The notes: generated from the letters alone by a model not told the origin. 6,262 nucleotides of DNA from Bacillota bacterium (GCA_023419655.1 JAEZXP010000032.1:1-6262); one strand, 5' to 3'. Shown: positions 1-6,080, counted from the stretch's first letter. Numbers and translations are program-made.

Positions 1-2
1 CA

Positions 3-74
3 GAACAAATTCCACTGGACGAAATCGATGGAAGTATTTATAATATTGTCATGAATTATGATTACGGGGCGTAA
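3..74 (+). CDS. C-terminal tail of an unidentified protein, cut by the left window edge
   Basis: Frame 3 is open from the first full codon to a TAA at 72-74 and encodes 23 residues ending in IVMNYDYGA. The other two plus frames stop earlier, at about 41 and 54. The composition (acidic, with aromatic residues) looks like normal protein. I do not recognise the family from this tail. The opposite strand is also open over this short stretch, so the call rests mainly on the natural-looking peptide and on the plus-strand small ORF that follows 94 bp downstream. No terminator hairpin is visible between the two, so they could be cotranscribed. Confidence 0.45.
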   Translation, partial: EQIPLDEIDGSIYNIVMNYDYGA

Positions 75-168
75 TACGAACAGTACTTACGCCTGCATAA
101 TCCTCGGTTCAAATCGAATATGCGAAAAAATGTGTTGATGGTGCATTTACGCAGGAATGGAGGAAAAT

Positions 169-294
169 ATGGCGAATAGGGATATTAAAAAGGAAGTAAA
201 GAAAAAAAAGAAGACCGATATAGGAACCGTTCCATCACTTAAACCTATGATGGCTGAGCCTGAAGTTGTAAAAAAGCCTAAAAAGAAAGCTTAA
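169..294 (+). CDS. Small lysine-rich hypothetical protein (41 aa)
   Basis: A GGAGG at 159-163 lies 5 nt before the ATG, a good ribosome site that decides this start. The 41-residue product begins MANRDIKKEV, has a run of five lysines at residues 11-15, a proline/methionine-containing middle (VPSLKPMMAEP) and a lysine-rich end (VVKKPKKKA) before TAA. Thirteen of 41 residues are lysine. There is no signal peptide, membrane segment or cysteine. The charge would suit binding of nucleic acid, ribosome or acidic polymer, but that is a guess from composition. I do not recognise the family. It ends 16 bp before the long palindrome at 311-505, which may also stop its transcription because the plus strand turns T-rich just after it. 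Confidence 0.6.
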   Translation: MANRDIKKEVKKKKKTDIGTVPSLKPMMAEPEVVKKPKKKA

Positions 295-310
295 TAAAGA
301 AGTTGATAAA

Positions 311-505
311 ATGGGTGTGCTGCAAGACATTACCAGGTACACAGGTATGAACCTCACACACCGGTAAAAGTACATCCACCATGATTTGTAAGCCTTAAAT
401 CGGACATTACTGTCCGTTTCCGGTCTTACAATCATAATAAATGTTCTTTTAACGGTGCATTATGGTTATACCTGTATACCTGGTATCTTTTCACAACACA
501 CCCAT
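311..505. repeat. Roughly 195-bp imperfect palindrome (long hairpin; MITE-like element or structured 3' RNA)
   Basis: The two arms pair over their whole length around a 4-nt loop at 407-410. The inner stem is CGGACA/TGTCCG (401-406 with 411-416). Other blocks are 311-319 with 497-505 (9 bp), 331-348 with 468-485 (one mismatch in 18), 365-386 with 430-451, and 388-394 with 422-429. On the minus strand about 8-11 imperfect positions become G-U pairs (for example 376, 377, 379 and 380 with 440, 439, 437 and 436). At most one becomes a G-U pair on the plus strand. The palindrome lies between a plus-strand gene end and the minus-strand HAD stop codon, so it may end transcription from either side: T-rich DNA follows it in both directions. 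Short flanking TA dinucleotides fit a transposon-like origin but are not decisive in AT-rich DNA. Confidence 0.8.
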
Positions 506-516
506 TATATTTTGGT

Positions 517-1128
517 TTATATCCTGACACCAAGACAACGCAGCTCTTCGATTGCCTGATTTAAGTTTTTGAAATGTATCGTTTTAAATCCAAAATCAGA
601 GGCAGCTCTGACATTTGCCTCCATATCATCCAAAAATACTGCCTCTTCAGGCTGGATGCCGTACTTATTTACAAAGGCTTCAAATATTTCAGGCTCCGGT
701 TTCACATAGCCTGTTTCATAGGATAGGATACCTCCGTCCACATATTTCAAAAAGTCAAAGTTATCCCTTGCAAAGTTAAAATTGGCCTTTCCGTAGTTGG
801 ACAATAAATATACCGGATATCCTCCCTTTTTTAAGCTGCGTATAAAATCAGAAGCATAATCATATTCCTTCACGATTTCATAGCTGTTCATAAGAAATGC
901 CCGAATATCCTCTGCAATCTCAGGGTCCTCCTTCACAAATCCGGCAATTAAGGCCTCCTCGATTATGTCACTGCCGCTTCTGTCAATCTCTCTCCACAAT
1001 ATATTTTCTACCGTAGCTTTACTTAGTCTTGCTATCAGGCTATCTTCACAGCCTTTCTCTTTCAGATAGCCGGCCCAGTCAAAGCTGGCCAGTACATTGC
1101 CGATGTCAAGTATAATCGTATTAATCAT
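517..1128 (-). CDS. HAD-superfamily (subfamily IA, YihX-like) phosphatase, substrate unknown
   Basis: The 203-residue length is normal for small HAD-IA hydrolases. All four motifs are present: motif I LDIGNVL with nucleophile D8; motif II LLSN with S110; motif III K143 in GYVKPEPEIF; motif IV FLDDME with D167/D168 for magnesium. Residues about 15-95 form the helical cap. The second motif-I position, normally Asp, is Gly (DIGNV), as in the YihX glucose-1-phosphate phosphatase branch (DLGNV). The enzyme should hydrolyse a small cytosolic phosphate ester; the substrate cannot be read from sequence. The start has GAGGG 7 nt upstream. The gene begins 17 nt after the ABC-F stop codon, so it is almost surely the last gene of that operon. 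The long palindrome starts 12 nt after its stop. Confidence 0.9.
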   Translation of the reverse strand: MINTIILDIGNVLASFDWAGYLKEKGCEDSLIARLSKATVENILWREIDRSGSDIIEEALIAGFVKEDPEIAEDIRAFLMNSYEIVKEYDYASDFIRSLKKGGYPVYLLSNYGKANFNFARDNFDFLKYVDGGILSYETGYVKPEPEIFEAFVNKYGIQPEEAVFLDDMEANVRAASDFGFKTIHFKNLNQAIEELRCLGVRI

Positions 1129-1145
1129 AGATTTACCCTCTTTTG

Positions 1146-2774
1146 TTATATTCTCAAATGGATTTTTTTCGTAGCGATGTTCTCAGTAAATACCCTGTCA
1201 TGCTCCACGAATACAATGGTTGGCTTATAAGCTGTTATCAGTTCCTCAATCTGCACTCTGGAAAATACATCGATAAAGTTCAACGGCTCATCCCACAAAA
1301 ACAAATGTGCCGGTTCCGACAGGCTTTTTGCCAGCAGAACCTTCTTTTTCTGCCCCTGACTAAAGTCTCTGATATCCTTCTCAAACTGACCTCTCTCAAA
1401 ATCCAGCTGACGCAGTACGGTCTTAAATATCGTCTCATCCAGTCCATACCTAAATGCAAAATCCTTTAAGGAGCCATCCAGATAGGAGGTATCCTGAGAT
1501 ACATAGGATATTTTCAGTCCCTGGGCAATAAAGACATTGCCGATATGCTTAATATCCTCACCTAAAAGCAATTTAAATAAGGTGGACTTGCCTGAGCCGT
1601 TCTTTCCCCTTACTGCCACCCTGTCACCCTCTCTTACCAGCAGGTTGATATGGGTGGCAATCTCATTGCTTCCGTATAGCAGGCTTACGTCCTCCAGCTC
1701 AATTAACCGCTTGTTATGGAAGGGCAAAATATTCATCTTCAATGAATCAGCCTGCTCGATATCTTTAAGAAGCTCTTTCTTGTCCTCTATGGCTTCCAGC
1801 TTCCTGCTTTCTATGGCCTTCGCCCTCTTCATCATCTTGGCAGCCTTATGCCCCACAAAACCTCTGTCACCTACATGGCTGCCTATTTTTGATGCTTCAA
1901 TCTTATCAGACCACCCTGCTGTCCTTCTGGCTGCTGCGGATAAGGATGCAATATCCTTTTGCAGCTGCCTGTTCTTCTCCATCTCAAAATTATCCTTTAA
2001 CGTCTTATTGTGATGCCACGAGGAATAGTTCCCTTTCTGTACCTCGATATTGGTTCGGTTGATAGAAAGGACATGGTCAATACATTTATCAAGGAAAGCC
2101 CTGTCATGGGATACCAGAATAAAGCCCTTCTTCGTCTGAAGATAATCCGCCAGAAGCTCTCTGCCTTCCATATCCAGATGGTTGGTAGGCTCATCAATCA
2201 GAAGAAAATTATTCTTTTTAAGAAACAAAGCGGCAAGCATAATCTTTGTTCGCTCTCCAAAGCTCAGGGTCTTAAATGCTCTTGTAAGTACGGAGTCCTC
2301 CACATTAAGCTTTCCAAGTTCCTTTAAGAGAAGCTCTTCTATTATATAACCGTCATGCTTTTGATATAATTCCTGAAGCTCCCCGTACCTCTCTATATAA
2401 TTACAAACACCGGCAACCTCCGGCCCCGATTCTGTATCGGATGTCTCACTCTTTTGATGAAGTGCCAGACACCTCTCCATCTCCTTCTCCCATTGCCTGA
2501 AAGGGGCAATAATATCCTTTGCGACTTCCATCGTGATTCTGTCTTGATGCTCTATCTCAAAAGGAAAATAATCAAAACTCACCGAAGCCGTTATACTTCC
2601 CCGATATTCATACTTCCCCAGCAATAGATTCAGAAAAGTTGTCTTACCCCTCCCATTCCTTCCTATAAAGCCCAGTCTCCAGTCTGTATCAATCTGAAAG
2701 CTTACGTTTTCAAATATCATATCATAAGCCGTATCATAGCTAAAGGATAAATCATTTACTATTATTTGCGCCAT
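1146..2774 (-). CDS. Lsa/CplR-like ABC-F ribosome protection protein
   Basis: The 542-residue protein has two ATP-binding domains and no membrane segment. Domain 1: Walker A GRNGRGKT (38-45), signature LSFGE (170-174), Walker B FLLIDE (190-195) and switch His in SHD (222-224). Domain 2: Walker A GKNGSGKS (390-397), signature FSQGQ (471-475), Walker B LFLWDEPLNFID (491-502) and switch His525. The basic helical linker, about 240-355, is the antibiotic-resistance domain that reaches the ribosomal peptidyl-transferase centre. GRNGRGKTT and DEPLNFID are hallmarks of the Lsa/Vga-type branch. Such proteins dislodge lincosamides, streptogramin A and pleuromutilins; that spectrum is inferred from the family. 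It is somewhat longer than Lsa(A) (about 500 aa), with apparent extra sequence near residues 105-145. AAGGAGGT lies 8 nt before the ATG. The gap to the upstream C39 gene is 58 nt without a terminator. Confidence 0.92.
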   Translation of the reverse strand: MAQIIVNDLSFSYDTAYDMIFENVSFQIDTDWRLGFIGRNGRGKTTFLNLLLGKYEYRGSITASVSFDYFPFEIEHQDRITMEVAKDIIAPFRQWEKEMERCLALHQKSETSDTESGPEVAGVCNYIERYGELQELYQKHDGYIIEELLLKELGKLNVEDSVLTRAFKTLSFGERTKIMLAALFLKKNNFLLIDEPTNHLDMEGRELLADYLQTKKGFILVSHDRAFLDKCIDHVLSINRTNIEVQKGNYSSWHHNKTLKDNFEMEKNRQLQKDIASLSAAARRTAGWSDKIEASKIGSHVGDRGFVGHKAAKMMKRAKAIESRKLEAIEDKKELLKDIEQADSLKMNILPFHNKRLIELEDVSLLYGSNEIATHINLLVREGDRVAVRGKNGSGKSTLFKLLLGEDIKHIGNVFIAQGLKISYVSQDTSYLDGSLKDFAFRYGLDETIFKTVLRQLDFERGQFEKDIRDFSQGQKKKVLLAKSLSEPAHLFLWDEPLNFIDVFSRVQIEELITAYKPTIVFVEHDRVFTENIATKKIHLRI

Positions 2775-2832
2775 CGATATCTACCTCCTTTGGGTGAATA
2801 CCTTCTATAAAATTATCATGTAATTCAGTTAT

Positions 2833-3744
2833 CTACCGGTATACCCACAGATTTCTAATTTGCCCGGCTATTTCTTTAAAGGACCACTGCTTTTCGCTTC
2901 GGGAGATACTGTTGGGGTCATTGACGGTAACCATACCATCTGAATAGCCGGTCAGAACAATAAAATGTCCGCTTGTGGTAAAATCCCCAGGCCCCATAAT
3001 GCATATAACAGGATTTCCGACATTCAGATTATCTGCCACCCTCTTTTCATCCAGGGGAATCTCCGTAACATCCAGTCCAAGGGCGCGTGCCCCCTCCGAC
3101 ATAAAGCTCCACAGTGTCGCATTATTTTCAACATAGCCATTTTTTTCGCTGTACTGTGCCATCCAATATGGATTCATGGATGAATCTCCAAGCACCTTAA
3201 CCGCCACCATTGACAAGCAGGCCGGTCCGCATCCGTTGGTTGCCATCATCTGACTGTCATACCTCAAATAGCCCCAGCGCTCGTCCCATTGAAGAAACAA
3301 CGGCACTTCACCGTCTTTACTGTCTCCGGATAAATCCATATCCGTCTCCTTATCCTTTTTTTCAGGATAGTCCAGAACAAATTGCTTTGTTTCAATATTA
3401 TTCAGCAGAAGATTCAATATTTCATCCGGATATTCTCCGCGGTTATGAAGAATTGTATTCAGCTCGGCATCTTCCTTCGCCAATTGTTGCAGCTGTATGG
3501 ATAAATCATCTGTGAAATATACCGGCGTATCGTCCTCTTTCTTTAACGGAGATATGGAATCAGCCGCGGGGAAAGAACCTTCCCCTTCCTTAAACTTACG
3601 AAACACCACAATAACAAGGGAGAACGCAACTATAATAATTGCCAGACGGAGCATTCTCAATCGGAATCTTCTTCGTCTTAACCGCTTTCTTGCCCGGGAT
3701 TTCATCCTGTTATAATTTTGCCCTCTCTCCATGTTGTACCCCAT
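2833..3744 (-). CDS. Membrane-anchored C39-like cysteine peptidase domain protein
   Basis: The protein is 303 residues. An Arg-rich stretch (17-33, including RKRLRRRR) precedes one hydrophobic segment (about 33-48), so it is probably anchored with the rest outside the cell. Residues about 146-300 match the C39-like peptidase fold (Peptidase_C39_2): FLQWDERWG (150-158), catalytic Cys172 in NGCGPACLSM, His260 in GHFIVLTGY and Asp276 in VNDP. The part between anchor and domain is charged and low in aromatics, like a spacer. The substrate is unknown; no ABC exporter is fused, so a bacteriocin-maturation role is not implied. The first ATG (3744) has no clear ribosome site and sits beside a small hairpin. 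The ATG at residue 5 (3732) has GGGG 6 nt upstream and may be the true start. It is the first gene of the C39/ABC-F/HAD operon. Confidence 0.85.
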   Translation of the reverse strand: MGYNMERGQNYNRMKSRARKRLRRRRFRLRMLRLAIIIVAFSLVIVVFRKFKEGEGSFPAADSISPLKKEDDTPVYFTDDLSIQLQQLAKEDAELNTILHNRGEYPDEILNLLLNNIETKQFVLDYPEKKDKETDMDLSGDSKDGEVPLFLQWDERWGYLRYDSQMMATNGCGPACLSMVAVKVLGDSSMNPYWMAQYSEKNGYVENNATLWSFMSEGARALGLDVTEIPLDEKRVADNLNVGNPVICIMGPGDFTTSGHFIVLTGYSDGMVTVNDPNSISRSEKQWSFKEIAGQIRNLWVYR

Positions 3745-3778
3745 TTCTGCGAATAATTTTTTCGCATTTTTGGGCTTT

Positions 3779-3807
3779 ATTATACCTTTTTTCCCCCTTA
3801 ATAATAT
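3779..3807 (-). promoter_or_regulatory. Possible sigma-A promoter just upstream of the C39 gene
   Basis: On the minus strand a perfect TATAAT (3784-3779) lies about 35 bp before the first ATG. The hexamer 17 bp upstream is ATATTA, a poor -35. In such AT-rich DNA the box could be chance. If real, it would give the C39/ABC-F/HAD operon a basal transcript that bypasses the upstream terminator. Confidence 0.35.
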
Positions 3808-3870
3808 TTCTTTCCCTTTATTTTTTCCTTAAGAAACTCTTAATTTAGGGCAAAATGTATATATACACGC

Positions 3871-3906
3871 ATTAAAATAACCACAAGAAATTATCTTCCT
3901 GTGGTT
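3871..3906 (-). terminator. Intrinsic terminator between the leader and the C39/ABC-F operon
   Basis: In minus-strand RNA, 3906-3879 folds into a 12-bp stem: AACCACA pairs with UGUGGUU, then G-U, G-C, A-U, A-U and G-U, closing on the loop AUAA. The sequence AUUUUAAU (3878-3871) follows. The two G-U pairs would be A-C mismatches on the plus strand, so it works for leftward transcripts. The U-tract is moderate rather than long, which suits a conditional terminator. It is also the first terminator met by transcripts reading out of the transglycosylase gene. Confidence 0.7.
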
Positions 3907-4062
3907 TGCCTGCTACAATTACACTTGCCCTATACCGGTTGAAGTATAGGCAAAATAAAATAGCTGATAACGATATACGAAGGAATGATAATTTCTTGCA
4001 CGCAACAAAATAATTGATAAATTACTTTATTGCACCGAATTAAAATGCCATATAATAGCACT

Positions 4063-4107
4063 CTAAATCATTAAATTTTCTCTGCAAGAAATCTTAGAAC
4101 ATTCCAT
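4063..4107 (-). other. Candidate upstream ORFs (14 aa, and a nested 2-codon Met-Phe ORF at 4094-4102)
   Basis: GAGGT (4114-4110) in the leader could serve two starts. ATG 4107-4105 opens a 14-codon ORF, MECSKISCRENLMI, but only 3 nt after GAGG, which is tight. ATG 4102-4100 lies 8 nt after GAGG, a good distance, and gives ATG TTC TAA, that is Met-Phe-stop. Both overlap arm A of the leader, so a ribosome held there would block A-B pairing. No coding statistic can support ORFs this short; the case rests on the placement of the ribosome site and on overlap with the regulatory arm. Confidence 0.3.
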
Positions 4108-4134
4108 CAACCTCACTTGTATTATAATAGTTCC

Positions 4135-4163
4135 ATATTATCACTAATCCTATACTCTGTCAA
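4135..4163 (-). promoter_or_regulatory. Sigma-A promoter for the attenuator leader
   Basis: A perfect TTGACA (4163-4158) is followed by exactly 17 bp and TAATAT (4140-4135, four of six matches to consensus). Transcription would start near 4128. It lies about 50 bp past the transglycosylase stop codon, so the C39/ABC-F/HAD operon is an independent unit. A second TATAAT at 4126-4121 has no acceptable -35. Confidence 0.6.
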
Positions 4164-4211
4164 CGTATGAACCGCTGCCAAATAAATTCCCAATCCGCAG
4201 GCAAAACATGA

Positions 4212-4961
4212 TTAGCGTGTCAGGATACGATTGCCCTCTTGCATATCCATGAACAGATTAATGAACTTTAAATAATCCTGATATGAAAATAAAGCATCCA
4301 ACAGCCCGGATATACTGTCTGTGCTAATCTTTCCTGTGGGAAAAGCGGGTGGTGTATGCCAATCTGGCTGCCAATTTGGCACCGCTCCAGCCGGTGAACC
4401 ATCTACTGTCTTAAAAGCTGCGGACGCAGCCTGCTTACCGAGGCTAGCCTTAGCCGTGCCTGCTGTAAAATCCTGCTCCATATATTGCATAACTTTTACT
4501 ACATAGTTCTGTGTTTCCTTGAAAGGAGGTATTCCACCGTATTTTTTTACATTTCCCATTCCTGCATTGTATGCTGCCAGGGCCAGCTTCGTATCACCGT
4601 CATAGCGCTTTAATAAATCTGCAATATACTTTGACCCTCCCATGATATTTTGTTCGGGGTCAAAGGAATCCGTAACTCCCAGTTCAGCCGCAGTACCCGG
4701 CATAAGCTGCATAACTCCCTGTGCCCCTGATTTAGATACTGCGTTGGGATTAAAATCAGATTCGGCTTTTCCAATAGCCTTTAACAGGTTGACCGGAACA
4801 TTATATTTTTTTGAAGCCCGTTCAAATATTTCATCCAGGTCCTTGCTTTCCTCCAAATATGAAGCGAAGTCTTCTTTACCTGTCTGATTGACCTTTCCAT
4901 TCCTGGTTTTTTCATATTCTGCAGACTTCATAATGTTTGAAATGCTATTGATGTTTGTCAT
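4212..4961 (-). CDS. Lytic transglycosylase (SLT family 1) without a signal peptide
   Basis: The protein is 249 residues. The SLT domain covers about 42-165: catalytic Glu67 in GKAESDFNP, then GAQGVMQLMPGTA (79-91), MGGSKYIADLL (107-117) and ALAAYNAG (127-134), the standard order for family 1 enzymes that cleave the MurNAc-GlcNAc bond and leave 1,6-anhydroMurNAc. The N-terminus (MTNINSISNIMKS) is polar, with no signal peptide or membrane segment, so export by Sec is not evident. The tail from about 165 is Ala/Gly/Pro-rich and ends in a hydrophobic, aromatic helix-like stretch (about 218-240). Signal-less SLT proteins of this kind are often tied to flagellar or other dedicated export, but no such genes are visible here. 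AAGGAGG lies 5 nt before the ATG. The gene starts 56 nt after ddh and may be cotranscribed with it. Confidence 0.88.
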   Translation of the reverse strand: MTNINSISNIMKSAEYEKTRNGKVNQTGKEDFASYLEESKDLDEIFERASKKYNVPVNLLKAIGKAESDFNPNAVSKSGAQGVMQLMPGTAAELGVTDSFDPEQNIMGGSKYIADLLKRYDGDTKLALAAYNAGMGNVKKYGGIPPFKETQNYVVKVMQYMEQDFTAGTAKASLGKQAASAAFKTVDGSPAGAVPNWQPDWHTPPAFPTGKISTDSISGLLDALFSYQDYLKFINLFMDMQEGNRILTR

Positions 4962-5017
4962 GGTTTCCTCCTTCGTATCCTAGGGTACTTATCCGTCTGT
5001 TATCATGTTGTTATTCT

Positions 5018-6007
5018 CTATAATAAGGTTCTTCTTAATTCTTCATCAGACTTCATCGACAGGTAGGACGGTGCGATATCAAATACCGTCTTTGCGCCAT
5101 AGCTGCCTTCTTTGTTCAGACGATATACGGCTCTCGCATATGCCAGCATGGCATTCGCCGTAAAATCAGGATTCGAATCCAGCTTCAGGCTGTATTCTAT
5201 AACATGGTTATTCTCATTATTCACACCGGTCTTGCCGCTTTGAATAACAAATCCGCCATGAGAAATCTTATTATGCTTCTCGTCCAATTCTTCTTTGGAA
5301 ATAAAGTGTACAATGGTATCATAATCGCTGAAATAATCCGGCATTGTCTTGATTTCCCACTCAATCCTGCCGGTATCCGCCCCTTCCTCCGCTACCACGA
5401 AGCACTCTCTAAGATGCTTTTGCCTTGTGGTAAACTCAGGCATTTCTCCGCTTCTGACTTTTTCCAGTGCCTCTTCGACAGGTATTGTATACTGCTTTGC
5501 ATCAACAACACCCTCTACTCTTCGTATAGCATCCGAATGGCCCTGGCTGACACCCTTACCCCAGAAGGTATAATTCTTTCCTTCCGGCAGTACCGCCTCT
5601 GCATACAGACGATTCAGAGAAAACAATCCGGGGTCCCATCCACTGGAAATCACACAGGTCTTTTTAGACTTTACAGCCACCTGATTAACCGCTGCATAGT
5701 ACTCAGGGATTTTTGCGTGGGTATCAAATCCATCCACCGTATTAAATATTGCCGCAAATTCCGGCCCCTGTACAGGCAGGTCTGATTTACTTCCTCCGCA
5801 CAGAATCATTACATCTATTATATCGGTCATTTCCCTGGCTTTCTCAATATGATATGCCCGAATATTTTTTGATACGAGCTGAATTGTATCCGCATCTCTT
5901 CTGGTAAAGACCCCGACAAGCTCCATATCCTTGTTTTGGGAAATTCCAAGCTCAACACCTTTTCCCAGATTACCATATCCTACTATGCCTATTCGTATTT
6001 TCTGCAT
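5018..6007 (-). CDS. ddh: meso-Diaminopimelate D-dehydrogenase
   Basis: The 329-residue protein agrees with the corynebacterial Ddh family throughout. It catalyses NADPH-dependent reductive amination of L-2-amino-6-oxopimelate (tetrahydrodipicolinate) to meso-DAP in one step, feeding lysine and peptidoglycan synthesis in the cytosol. Visible marks: N-terminal NADPH-binding motif VGYGNLGKGVE (9-19) with FTRRDAD (34-40), where the arginines suit NADPH; SSGWDPGLFSLNR (121-133); TFWGKGVSQGHSDAIRRVEGV (147-167), a substrate-pocket and hinge region; TMPDYF (221-226); HGGFVI (250-255); and LDSNPDFTANAMLAYARA (276-293). The protein appears complete. AGGAGG (6020-6015) precedes the ATG at 6007 by 7 nt; an overlapping out-of-frame ATG at 6011 is closer and less suitable. 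It is the first gene after a well-formed promoter. Confidence 0.95.
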   Translation of the reverse strand: MQKIRIGIVGYGNLGKGVELGISQNKDMELVGVFTRRDADTIQLVSKNIRAYHIEKAREMTDIIDVMILCGGSKSDLPVQGPEFAAIFNTVDGFDTHAKIPEYYAAVNQVAVKSKKTCVISSGWDPGLFSLNRLYAEAVLPEGKNYTFWGKGVSQGHSDAIRRVEGVVDAKQYTIPVEEALEKVRSGEMPEFTTRQKHLRECFVVAEEGADTGRIEWEIKTMPDYFSDYDTIVHFISKEELDEKHNKISHGGFVIQSGKTGVNNENNHVIEYSLKLDSNPDFTANAMLAYARAVYRLNKEGSYGAKTVFDIAPSYLSMKSDEELRRTLL

Positions 6008-6035
6008 TCATGCTCCTCCTGTATACCAGCTCTTC

Positions 6036-6080
6036 TGATGTCAAATAAATCGTACGGTTTTATTCTGCTAATTTACATCA
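6036..6080 (-). promoter_or_regulatory. 5' stem-loop at the start of the ddh leader
   Basis: TGATGTCAAAT (6036-6046) pairs with ATTTACATCA (6071-6080): 10 bp with one bulged base and a 24-nt loop. The loop holds a near-palindrome centred on CGTACG (6051-6056). The stem would begin at the predicted transcript start. The leader, about 74 nt, is too short for the lysine riboswitch. A role in mRNA stability or as a protein site is possible. Confidence 0.3.

Larger units (their letters stand above)
3871..4128 (-). promoter_or_regulatory. Candidate transcription attenuator leader with competing helices A-B and B-C
   Basis: The leader runs from a strong promoter to an intrinsic terminator about 135-165 bp before the C39 start. 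Arm A (4105-4083) pairs with arm B (4000-3982): 6 bp GGAATG/CATTCC plus 10 bp ATTTCTTGCA/TGCAAGAAAT. Arm B can instead pair with C (3899-3884), the inner part of the terminator stem: 12 contiguous Watson-Crick pairs, then 4 more past a one-base bulge. Forming B-C would destroy the terminator, and forming A-B would permit it. Between A and B is a 16-bp hairpin (4020-4035 with 4000-4015, loop 4016-4019) whose four G-U pairs exist only in minus-strand RNA. A further hairpin (3925-3935 with 3944-3953) precedes the terminator. Short ORFs overlap arm A. No known riboswitch consensus is recognised. Confidence 0.6.

Noticed and set aside
235..435. 66-codon minus-strand frame across the left part of the palindrome
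   Set aside because: It overlaps the lysine-rich small ORF and one palindrome arm, has no ribosome site, and the region's structure is better explained as a hairpin.
1537..2013. 158-codon plus-strand frame inside the ABC-F gene
   Set aside because: Antisense shadow of a clear two-domain ABC-F protein; its Ser/Leu-rich translation is typical of an opposite-strand reading.
3900..3955. Possible c-di-GMP-I riboswitch because of an AGGCAAACCAC string on the minus strand
   Set aside because: The rest of the consensus (GAAA tetraloop receptor, ACGCAAAGC core) is absent.
3871..4128. T-box, lysine riboswitch, 6S or SRP RNA as identity of the leader
   Set aside because: No T-box AGGGUGGNACCGCG element, no SRP GGAAGCAGCC-type core and no single long rod with paired ends as in 6S RNA. 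The competing helices fit an attenuator better.
4962..5017. A separate promoter or terminator between ddh and the transglycosylase gene
   Set aside because: Only 56 bp, with no convincing -35/-10 pair and no hairpin with a T-tract; cotranscription is simpler.
5204..5785. 193-codon open frame on the plus strand
   Set aside because: It lies wholly antisense to ddh, whose family-wide motifs are unambiguous. The plus-frame product has no recognisable domain and no ribosome site of note.
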